This document shows positions 20,819 to 30,608 of a stretch of DNA of 64,000 nt, piece after piece. The first letter of the stretch is position 1, and each line of letters starts with the position of its first letter. The notes beneath the pieces were generated by a model. The model saw only the letters and a program-made list of their open reading frames with translations. It searched no databases and had not been told where the DNA came from. Origin of the DNA: Mercenaria mercenaria (Eukaryota; Mollusca; Bivalvia; Venerida; Veneridae); the NCBI RefSeq assembly GCF_021730395.1, contig NC_069373.1, positions 46,528,501 through 46,592,500 of the forward strand, given 5' to 3'. Position numbers and translations under genes: made by a program.

Positions 20819-23800
20819 CCCAGCACGCAAGCCTATATGGGACCCATATGGGCTATATCTGGGCAAATTTACCATATGGGTCCCACATGGGACCCTTATT
20901 GTAAGTATTGGTCGATACTGGACCCATATGGGACCCATATACAATGTCTCAGGGATGTAAATTACAAATGTATTCATTTTAAGTTTACAAGTGGTGTCAC
21001 CAGTATAGATATTCATATTTTAAGTTTTCTTCGAATATTTGTACGTTTTTAGGTATCAATGTGTCCAAGAAGGGTCCCATCTGGGTCCCATATTGTAAGT
21101 ATTTGCCCACATTGGACCCATATGGGACCCATATACAATAACTCAGCGATGTGATATACCAGTTCATTCATTTTATGTTTATAAGTGGTGTCATTAGCCT
21201 AAAATTTAAACTAGTTTCTTATGTTTTCTTTGAATGCTTGTATGTTTTCTTTGGTCTCAAAAGAAACACGTTTCCAAGACTGGTCCCATCTGGGTCCCAT
21301 ATTGTAAGTATTTGCCCACATCGGACCCATATTGGACCCATGTTTAATGTCTCAGTGAAGTGATACATAACTTCTTGATTTTAACACTATAATTAATTAA
21401 GTGTTGTCACTAGTATAACAATTTTTAGCTCATCTGATTTTTTGAAAAAAAATGATGAGTTATTGTCATCACTTGAGCGGTTGTCGGCGTCGGCGTCGGC
21501 GTCGGTGTCGGCGTCGGCGTCTGCGTCGGCGTTGCCTGGTTAAGTTTTATGTTTAGGTCAGCTTTTCTCCTAAACTATCAAAGCTATTGCTTTGAAACTT
21601 GGAATACTTGTTCACCATCATAAGCTGACCCTGTATAGCAAGAAACATAACTCCATCTTGCTTTTTGCAAGATTTATGGCCCCTTTTGTACTTAGAAAAT
21701 ATCAGATTTCTTGGTTAAGTTTTATGTTTAGGTCAACTTTTCTCCTAAACTATCAAAGCTATTGCTTTGAAACTTGGAATACTTGTTCACCATCATAAGC
21801 AGACCCTGTACATCAAGAAACATAACTCCATCTTGCTTTTTGCAAGATTTATTGCCCCTTTTGGACTTAGAAAATCAGTTTTCTTGGTTAAGTTTTATGT
21901 TTAGGTCAGCTTTTATCCTAAACTATCAAAGCTATTGCTTTAAAACTTGCAATACTTGTTCACCATCATAAGCTGACTCTGTATAGCAAGAAACATAACT
22001 CTGTCCTGCTTTTTGCAAGATTTATGGCCCCTTTTGGACTTAGAAAATATCAGATTTCTTGGTTAAGTTTTATGTTTAGGTCAACTTTTTCTCTTAAACT
22101 ATCAAAGCTATTGCTTTGAAACTTGCAACACTTGTTCACCATCATAAGCTGACCCTGTACAGCAAGCAACATAACTCCATCCTGCTTTTTGCAATAATTA
22201 TTGCCCCTTTTGGACTTAGAAAATCATTTTCTTGGTTGAGTATTATGTTTAAGTCAACTTTTCTCATAAACTATCAAAGCTATTGCTTTAAAACTTGCAA
22301 CAGTTTTTCACCATCATAAGTGGACACTGTACATCAAGAAACATAACTCTATCCTGCTTTTTGCAAGAATGATGGCCCTTTTTAGACTTAGAAAATCATG
22401 GGTAGGACAATATTTCTATTACACAAAAAAAATCAGATGAGCGTCAGCACCCGCAAGGCGGTGCTCTTGTTTTCTATGTTTTCTTTGAATTCTAGCTAAT
22501 ACATTTCTCTGTTTTCAAAAATATGTTTCCCAGACGGGTCCCATATGGGTCCCATCCCAGTGACATCTGTGACCAGAAAAAGACGTCTTTTTATGTTGTT
22601 TTACCTACAAAATTAAAGCCGAGATAAAAACGTCTCTGTCTATGCGAAAATGCAAGTTTTCGTTCTTCTTAGGTGCAATAACATTTACAACATAAACTGT
22701 TAGGAAAAAATCTATAAATTTAGACATACCGGTATGTTGGATCGAAAGTTCGATAATTTCCTTACTTCATAATATTTTAAAAATAAAATGTATTTACTAG
22801 AGTTACAAAATCATTTGAAAATATTCCTTATTAAAATTGGACTAATTATTTTTAACAATAACACTCATTCATTTAAAAATATTAAGGAAAGCGCGATACT
22901 GGAATTCATTGGAAACATTTATAATACATGTTTGTAACCATGGTAACTAAGGGTCCGTCTCTCTCTACACATGTTATCAATTAGTTTCGCCAATGGTTTA
23001 CACACTATTCAGTTCATTTGATAGATGATTAAGCTGCAATACAGAACAAGTTTATTCATTAGGAACAGAAGGATGATGCAGAAAAAGTGAGTATAATTCT
23101 TTAAACATTATAATAATTATATAATAATTCGTCACTGACGTATTGGTAAAATACCTATTTTAACATTATTAGCTTTTTTTCTTAAATCTGCATTTCTCTT
23201 AAAAATATCTCATACTTCAAAGTCAGAGAGGATATCTCAGAAAATGTTGATAACAGTTTTAACCGGTGTAAATGCTTCCATTAACTGTTTCATCAGTACT
23301 TTATTTATCAAAACTGTTTTTGCATTTTTATTCATTTTACGGGAAAGTGATGAATGATGATTATAAGTCACTCGAATTTAATATATTTCAGGTGATGCCC
23401 GGTCCAGTGGTTTTGCCGTGATGAAGATTTTGAGAAATAAGCTATTTAAGGTATTAAATTACGACTCACTTAATTATTGGATTACTTATTGGACTTACTA
23501 TATATTCTACTTAGATAAAATACGATCACAGATCTACGTTCAAAGTTTAAAAAGCATTTCTTTATACTTTCATACCCTTTTTCTTGTTCTGTACAAATCT
23601 GTCTTCCAGATGCGTGCTTTGTTAAAGTTTTATTTGTCATTTATTTTCTTAAAAACATGTAAAATACTTACAAATATGCCATGCTATTTTGCAAATAGTT
23701 ATGATTTTTATGGACATGTGCTCAGACTGACATTATTTTTCTACTTTACAGAGTGCCTTTACAAAGAATCTGCGATGAAGTGATTTGGAAATGCAATAGA

Positions 23801-24150
23801 TCAAGAGAAGAAAAACAAAACAGTCCATAGTGATCCGGAAACAAATACAGCTACAATATTTCGGACAGTTGACAGTATCAATAAAACAATAAGACCCATA
23901 CAATTCCAGAACGCCCCTAAACGCCCATATTATATAATATACGACATGGGACCCAGAAAGGTCCCACATGGGTTATAAGATCTGGGACCCATAAGGGACC
24001 CACATTGGTCCCATATAGTATATCCCATATGGGACCCATGCCAAAATGGTTTGCAAAACCCATCTGGGTCCCATGTGGGTAGCCCATATAGGTCCCACAT
24101 GGGAAACAATATGGGCCCCACATGGGTCCCATGTATGTTTGCGTGCTGGG
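20819..24150. mobile_element. 3.3-kb TIR element with ATGGGACCC subterminal arrays
   Basis: CCCAGCACGCAA at 20,819 is mirrored by TTGCGTGCTGGG ending at 24,150. Both ends carry dense arrays of ATGGGACCC and its complement (left about 20,835-21,345, right about 22,535-22,560 and 23,945-24,130), like the subterminal transposase-binding repeats of several DNA transposon families. The left array is organised in three units of about 200 bp that repeat ATTGTAAGTATTTGCCCACA. No transposase was recognised. A Helentron-like element (21,427-22,469) is inserted in it. The target duplication is not clear, perhaps AC. Confidence 0.62.
21427..22469 (+). mobile_element. Helentron-like element, AGCTCATCTGATT family (copy 1)
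   Basis: AGCTCATCTGATTTTTTG follows a T-tract. A GTCGGC microsatellite (about 21,481-21,532) and about five units of roughly 175 bp (each with CCTAAACTATCAAAGC and TTGTTCACCATCATAAG) come next. The end has an inverted copy of the start (AAATCAGATGAGC), a GCACCCGCAAGGCGGTGC hairpin and CTCTTG before a T-run. It is near-identical to 42,155-43,166 apart from microsatellite length. It encodes no protein. Confidence 0.8.
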
Positions 24151-24388
24151 ACGTCTGTAGTTTTTTAGTTTAATTAACAATCGTTAATTCAAAAGAACGA
24201 ACACATCTGGATAACTGTATTTTTACCATCATTGTTTTTGGGTTTTTTCACATCTGTTACTTTAATCAATTTCCTTTGATAATTGTTTATAAAGTTTGTT
24301 TGCGGATCAGCTGAAACATTGTGATTAGCATCTTACTAGAGTTGTTTTTACTCTAATTCGCCCAGTTACATATGTAATTGCTATTTTT

Positions 24389-27300
24389 TGCTACTTTCTG
24401 TTTAAAGATAAACACTTCCCATTTGAAATATCATTAGTGTATCGTGTATTATTCAATGTACATATTATAGGTCAATATTTATACAGTAAAAGGTAGAGTC
24501 ATCATCTCTTTAATCTAAGTGTAGAATGAATAGTTTTACATTTTTATTTTAGATCATACATTTTTATATAATTACAGTCACCAGAACCACAGTCTTCAGA
24601 CAAAAACAGGTTGCTCTCTTCTTCACAAATTAGTATGTTAAATGGTTTCTGTACATGCTGTACATAAAAAGGCAGAGTTTTCCCGGTATTTGGTAATACA
24701 ATGCTCAATCGTCCACTGTTTTTGGGACAGCAAAAAACATCAGTTCCATTGCTGGTCACTGCCAGTCCCCTTATAGATTGGAGCCTCTCGAATTTCTTAG
24801 TTACCTGTAGATGTCCGTCTATTGTTAGATGATAGGCTGCGCTTTTATAACTGTCTGAAATGATAATATTTGTATCATCTATCACAGCTATAAACTCCGG
24901 ATACTGGAGTAGGCTCGTATCTTTGACTTCATGTAGAATATCACCTTTCATGTTCAGTATCTGAACAGCTGGGGGATGGCCATAAGCTAAACCAATGACA
25001 CCATTACGATGATCAATTCCTCTGCAGTTATTCCTTACTTTCAGACTGTGGCTTTCAGACAGTCCATTTTTGGTATTCACAAACAAGATGTTGCCTTCAC
25101 TTGGTAGCGTTGCTGCAATCGTTTCAGTATTAATGACACTAACATCCCATGGTGAACCAACTGTTTGATACCTTGAAATGATTGCATTGTCTCTTACATT
25201 GAGAATCTTCAGAGACTGGTTGTTATAGTCTGCAAGTAGAATTTCATCAGAAGAAAGCCTTGCTAATCCTGTTATCCAACAGACAGCTGATTCATTTGTA
25301 GCTTTCACGTCGAATTTCTTGACATAATGAGCCTTCATGTCAGCTATATCTTTCTGAATTTGAGCCTTGGATTTTGACATCTGTCTTGTAATGGTTCCGA
25401 TAGAAATGTGGCTCTTTTTCAGCGTATCCATGTCTTTTGATCGTTCAAATTTGTAGATGTTCATTTGACTTTTTGAAGCAATGTCCTTTGTTATTTTTTG
25501 ACATGCATGAAGTTTGGTCTGTGCAAGTTTAGCTGTTACGAACAACTGATTTATTTTGTCTGCATATTGATCAAGATTTCTTTGAAATTCACTCATTTCG
25601 TTTTCGATCGATTTACATTCATTTAGAAACTGACTTTGTTCAGAAACATCTTTAGCGTTTATCATTTCAACTTCTCGTATAAGTTCTGTTTCAACTGTGT
25701 CCAGGTAACTGTTCATTTCTTCACGAAAGGATTTGATTTCTGCAATTATTTTGACTTTTACATCATCAGCCACTTTCAGATTTTTCTGTATTTCATATTT
25801 TGAAGCCTTGATTTTCTTTTGAAGCTCTTCTATCTCTTTTTTGATATTGTGAAGTTCTTCACAGTTGCCATAGTTACCGGATACATCAGAAACCAACTGA
25901 ACACTGCAAGATTTATGCGTTAGCACCATACAATCGCAACATCCCACTGAGTTGTGTCTTTGACAGTAGAACTTCACTATCTCGGTTTTGTGGACAGCAC
26001 AGAGTTCAGAACAGCGGTCAGTCTGAATCTGGACTCTAGGCATTTCATCTTTCAATTTGATCACGTGATTCTTGGTAACTGACTGTTTACGATGAACTCT
26101 CAGACATGAAGAGCAAAAATATTCATTACATGTTTCACAATATCCTTCAGCTGGTACATCATCATCGTCACTATGGCACGGTTGACACAAAATATTTTCT
26201 TTTCCAGTCTGTGTACGTCCTGATACTTCCATGTTTTTGTTAACTTAAATAAGTCATGTTCTTTATCCTGCCATACAGAATATACACTTAAAATCTTAGC
26301 TGACTCATTAAAGATTAAGTAGATCTATATTTGTTTGCTTAAATCGAATGTATAGTCCAAAGTTTACAGATACGAACCAGGAAGTTATTGACGTTACGGG
26401 TCACATACGGTTAGACTACACAATCATTTTTATACCTTCAAGTATGATAAGGTTAAAATGGTATGTTATAACCGCGTTTTAAGTAAGGTTACACTTCTTT
26501 CGCTATCTGTAAACATTCACAAGATCAGACATATAATTAACAAATATTCCATCCGTGACAAAATAATATCTGGCCACTTTTTTATTTACAGTCGTAATCT
26601 GTATATAACAATATATATTACCTATATATCGCTGTTAAAGGATATGAAAGGAATTTTTGCCATGGAGCCATTTTGTGAAATAGCACTCAAACTATGGCCA
26701 TACAGATGTGCTATATGCTGTTTCTTCAAAGAAATGTCATTTTGTAGGTTTCGTGCTCCAGGGAAGGCTATGACCGTGATATAGACAATTGTGTGATGTG
26801 CCAGTAGTCTGACTTTACTTTTGATGAGTCAGATAGGTCATTTAGATGACTTTGGTGAGTCATATAGATCATTTAGATGACCTTGATGAGTCAGATAGAT
26901 CAATGAAAAGACAGGAGCAAGTAAACGAGCCTTTTGGAATCCCACGACAGGTCAATGATGACTACATGAGATTGATAACTGTCTTCGTTCGATATCCTCA
27001 GTATTTTAATATATTGTGGCCGTCCATGACAGTTTACTCAAATGCTGGTGATGTGGATCTAAATCAAGCATCGTTACACTGTGGCAATCCAGGATCTTTG
27101 ATATCATGATAATCTATCGTAAGTTGCAGATTCAGATGGGAATATCCAGTTCGAGTGTTACTTGTTACGGCAGACCCACAGTTACCCCGACAGCCGGATA
27201 TCTCGATCTGCATCTACAACTAATGATAGAGTATTTTTTCTGGAATTCGCATTTCATACGTTATTGAATAAATAAAGATTTTTAAAAAAATAACAGGAAG

Positions 27301-27987
27301 CATGATATGTGGGTGATGCAGACCTGATCGAGTACTTTTCACACGATAAATTCCGAAATAGAGTTTTAATCCAAAATGTGGCATAAATACTTCGTTTCAT
27401 TGAAAAAAAAATTAAAATGTCTCAAAAAAGTTAAAAGAATTCATTTTAAGCAGGCATTACCAAACTTGATTTCTCGTTCTTCGGTCAAATCAATAGTTAA
27501 ATATTTATGGCAAACGCAGATTATTTTCTTGAAAATTAAAATTAGTTTTACCTACTTAATATGACCTTATCTATTGATCAAGGGACTTCGTTTATACGAG
27601 GACTATATCATTCGTAAGCAAAATGAGTTACATTAGGCTTCCAGCCGTTTAATGTTTATGTTTTCTTCGATCAGAATTGAGCATAAAGAAATTCTTGAGA
27701 GTAAAATTCTGAGACGTATCTGTACTTAAAAGCTTGTTTATCAAACAAAATAAAGCATCATTGTGACCTAATGACGAAGTGATATCGAACAAAAAGCAAA
27801 CATCTTTTCACTTTGGCCGTTAATGACTTGTAATATAACTTAACGCAGGTTATATTGAACAAAAATAAACTGGCCCTACCTTTTTTTATTTGCCGAAAGT
27901 TGTAAGTATATTCTTCATATTGAAAAATCAGAGTTTAATCAAATTCTACATTACAGTCGGACGCTCGTGATTTCTCCCTTCTTCCCA
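24389..27987. repeat. Segmental duplication, copy 2
   Basis: Direct-orientation partner of 11,045-16,556, about 13 kb away. It contains the second TRIM-like gene and the same upstream non-coding DNA (for example the repeated GATGAGTCAGATAG words near 26,825-26,900). It has empty sites for the two elements found in copy 1. It also lacks about 200 bp flanking the TTAA element, so an extra insertion or deletion is involved there. Confidence 0.9.
24544..26232 (-). CDS. TRIM-like protein: two B-boxes, coiled coil, beta-propeller (copy 2)
   Basis: An intronless 562-codon frame, aligned end to end with the gene at 11,188-12,885; most residues are the same. The first B-box keeps all its Cys and His (CQPC, CETC, CSSC), and the second keeps its zinc ligands with CCDC in place of CGDC. 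The coiled coil is almost unchanged, while the propeller differs more (AYGHPPAVQIL here, [11 protein letters not shown] in copy 1). Three residues are missing near the N-terminus (KSS in copy 1). No stop or frameshift is present, so both copies look functional. As in copy 1 there is no RING domain. It lies between the calmodulin-like gene and SMC1, outside any recognised intron. Confidence 0.9.
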   Translation of the reverse strand: MEVSGRTQTGKENILCQPCHSDDDDVPAEGYCETCNEYFCSSCLRVHRKQSVTKNHVIKLKDEMPRVQIQTDRCSELCAVHKTEIVKFYCQRHNSVGCCDCMVLTHKSCSVQLVSDVSGNYGNCEELHNIKKEIEELQKKIKASKYEIQKNLKVADDVKVKIIAEIKSFREEMNSYLDTVETELIREVEMINAKDVSEQSQFLNECKSIENEMSEFQRNLDQYADKINQLFVTAKLAQTKLHACQKITKDIASKSQMNIYKFERSKDMDTLKKSHISIGTITRQMSKSKAQIQKDIADMKAHYVKKFDVKATNESAVCWITGLARLSSDEILLADYNNQSLKILNVRDNAIISRYQTVGSPWDVSVINTETIAATLPSEGNILFVNTKNGLSESHSLKVRNNCRGIDHRNGVIGLAYGHPPAVQILNMKGDILHEVKDTSLLQYPEFIAVIDDTNIIISDSYKSAAYHLTIDGHLQVTKKFERLQSIRGLAVTSNGTDVFCCPKNSGRLSIVLPNTGKTLPFYVQHVQKPFNILICEEESNLFLSEDCGSGDCNYIKMYDLK

Positions 27988-27989
27988 AA

Positions 27990-28488
27990 TACTATTGGGT
28001 TCTTGACCTCCTATCATAGTCTGGGTTCTTACTCAGAACATTGCGTTCCGTTTAAGTTCCACGACGATAGGAACTCGACATCTGGTGGTATTTAGGTAAA
28101 ATCTTAATGTATGGTATTCACCTCAGGCATTGTTTGTTGTGAATCGCCATTCTACAAGATCCCATCCACGAATTGTTTTCCAATCAGTCGGCAAGGAAGC
28201 CCATAGAAAAATTATATTATATTTAATATACTGAGCTAGACTGTGCACGCTACAATATGATTATCAAACACTTGACGGAGTCCTGTTTGTGAAGCATCCA
28301 CTTTCATGAACATAACATTTTAGACTGGCCAAATGGGAATACTAGTAACAATTAAATAGTTATTATTCTTTCTCTCTATCTTTGGATAATGTCAGCCCCT
28401 CTCGTGAGTGTTAAAGGTAGGAACTAAGTGCACGTCGGATTATGAGTAAATACGTGAGAGAGAGAGAGATAAAACCTGACAGCTAAAA
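27990..28488. other. Spacer between the duplication and the LINE
   Basis: No gene was recognised. It holds a short AGAGAGAGAG run near 28,459, just before the LINE 3' part begins on the minus strand. Confidence 0.35.
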
Positions 28489-28489
28489 C

Positions 28490-30290
28490 ATGTCAGGATA
28501 AGTGAGACTGGAAAAGTGTTCTAGTCATGAGTGAGAAAAAGTGAAAGGATAAAAGGTTAAAACACAGAGTGCTAGACTGATGGCGCCCGCTTGAACCGAT
28601 CAAGATCGAGTAGGGTGGCAATGTGACTTGGGAGTTGGTTCCAAAGTACAATGCTGTGAGGAAAGAAGGAGTGCTTGTGGTAGTCAGAGGAAAGTATAGA
28701 TAGAGAGTGCATATGTGTCTTGTTAATCTATGAGGGACTTGGATATATGGCGGGGGATTAACTGCAACTAGGTTACAGTATATTTTGTAGAACATGATGA
28801 GTCTGCAGTCTAGTGTGCGATGTTTAAGGGATCGCCAGCCCAGGTCTTCCTGTGTGCCTGTTACACTCTAAACTAGTCCCTCACGTCTCAGGACCATTTC
28901 TAGCTTATTAATGTTGAATTTAGAGTAAGGGCTCTCGATAGTTGACGCATGTTCAACCTATGGTCGGACCAGGGACTTGTATGCTAGTTCGCTGACTTTT
29001 TTTATTTTTCGTTGTTAATCCCTTTTAATGATACCAAGAGATCTGTTTGCGTTGGAAGTTACCCTAGATATGTGTGTGTTTAACTTAAGGTCAGCGGATA
29101 GATCTAGTCCGAGATATTTAGCATTAGATACAGATTTCAGAATTTGGCCAGATATTGGTGTTTAATCACAGTTTTGTTTTTGGTTATATAAATAATTTGG
29201 CACTAAGTCTTTGAACAAAGGACTGAACTCCATGCTTCTCCAAGAGTACCATGTTATTTAAATCATATTGAAGTGTTAAAGGGTCTGAGGAGAAGTTGGT
29301 GGTAAGGTACACAGCAATGTCATCAGTAGATAATTTGACCTGAGCCTTTAACACTGAGGAAGGTAGCTTGTTGATGTAGAGCAGGAAACAAAGGGGGCCT
29401 AGGCACTTCGGAAGAACGGTCACCATCCTCAACTACTGTCCGTATGTGTTAGGCCAATGAGAAAAGATCGAATCCAGTTTAGGATTTGAGGACAAGCACC
29501 ATGTTCTTGAAGAGTGTATAGAGTTTTAGATGGTTCACTTTATCAGAAGCTTTAGAAAAATCAAGGAGTATAAGATCTGTTTGTCTATCAGAGGAGAGGT
29601 TAAATTGTTCACAAGGTAATCATTTAATTCAATGAGCTGTTCTCGCTTGTCCGTCTTTCTCTGAAGCCATGTTGTAGATTATAGAGTATGTTGTGGTCGG
29701 TAAAGTGAAAAGACAGTTGAGAGGCAACTATATCTGTTCAAGGGTTTTACAGAGAATGCATGTAAGGGAAATAGGGCGATAGTTTGCTGGATCACTGGTA
29801 TCTTTTTTTTGTAAACTGGACTACACTGGTCCAGTCATAGGGAATGTTGCCGGTGATCAAGGGACTTTTGAAAGAGAAAAGTGATGATGTCAGCAATCTC
29901 CTCTCTCAGCTCCTTCAGGACAATTGGTCTTATATTGTCATGGCCGGCAGCTTTGTTGGCATTGAGGGTGGCAAGGAGCTTTAATAGGCATACTCCGACT
30001 TTACTGACGATGAGGCCATTCATATGGGGTATTTGCAGTATTTTTTCTGGTCCAAGAGCCTTAAATTAGGTTTTGATTGTGCATGTCAAGTGAGAGAGGT
30101 GAAACTGACATGTTTAAGAGAGCCCGAGTTTTGATCTTTTAGTGGGACACCTTTTGTGAATCTTGTTTTTGGGTTTATTATTAGGGTATAGAACATTTTG
30201 GTACAGACTTGACTAATTCAAAGAAGCAGCAGTATCTTTGAATAGGAGCGCCTCAAATTTTATTGGTGGTCTCATACCTTAACAGTTTTT
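28490..30290 (-). mobile_element. Broken non-LTR retrotransposon (LINE, jockey/CR1-like reverse transcriptase)
   Basis: On the minus strand three separate open stretches match the order of a LINE reverse transcriptase. Around 29,835-30,023 is NKAAGHDNIRPIVLKEL (the N-K-A-x-G-x-D-x-I motif). Around 29,184-29,432 is GPLCFLLYINKLP followed by STDD where an active enzyme has a Y/F-A-D-D box. At 28,493-28,795 is a C-terminal piece with FYKIYCNLVAVNPPPYIQ. The frame is interrupted between these pieces and no endonuclease domain is seen, so the copy is 5'-truncated and inactive. Its 5' side ends about 200 bp upstream of the SMC1 start codon, head to head with that gene. Confidence 0.8.
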
Positions 30291-30299
30291 CATAGTTCT

Positions 30300-30496
30300 T
30301 AAGTCTTACAAGTTACCGCCGCAAGTTCTCGCGTAACCTCGACTTTAGCGAGATCAAAGCAAACAATTTTGTTCGCGCTAAAATTATGCCGAAATTTCGG
30401 CGAATTACAAGAAATCTACAAAATTGCAATTAGATTGCATTATTCCATATGTATCGTATTTAGCGTATACACCATATTGCAGCAATAAAAGTAAAA
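30300..30496 (+). promoter_or_regulatory. Putative SMC1 proximal promoter and 5' leader
   Basis: This short stretch between the LINE and the start codon has more CpG than its surroundings (CGCCGCAAG, TCTCGCG, TTCGCGC, TTTCGGCG). TTCGCGC at 30,372-30,378 resembles an E2F site, which would suit a cell-cycle gene; this is inference. The leader just before ATG is AGTAAAAATG. Confidence 0.35.
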
Positions 30497-30608
30497 ATGC
30501 CCGGGTACTTAAAGTACATTGAGGTTGACAACTTCAAGTCGTACCTCGGTAAACAAAAGATCGGCCCATTCAAAAAGTTTTCTGCTATCATTGGACCAAA
30601 TGGATCAG
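30497..30608 (+). CDS. SMC1A: SMC1 exon 1
   Basis: Residues 1-37 plus one base: [20 protein letters not shown] onward to GPNGS. The ATG is the only in-frame start, and the first residues align with the SMC1 N-terminus. The donor GGTACA splits the codon of the fourth Gly of the P-loop region (G38). Confidence 0.96.

Noticed and set aside
21592-22319. Series of similar open frames repeated at 42,290-43,016
   Set aside because: They are frames through the tandem units of a non-coding repeat and recur only because the repeat does.
23418-23783. 121-residue open frame inside the 3.3-kb TIR element
   Set aside because: Composition is that of AT-rich random sequence and no transposase motif is visible.
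30310-30420. CpG island with certain promoter
   Set aside because: CpG content is raised only over about 100 bp, so it is listed only as a tentative promoter.
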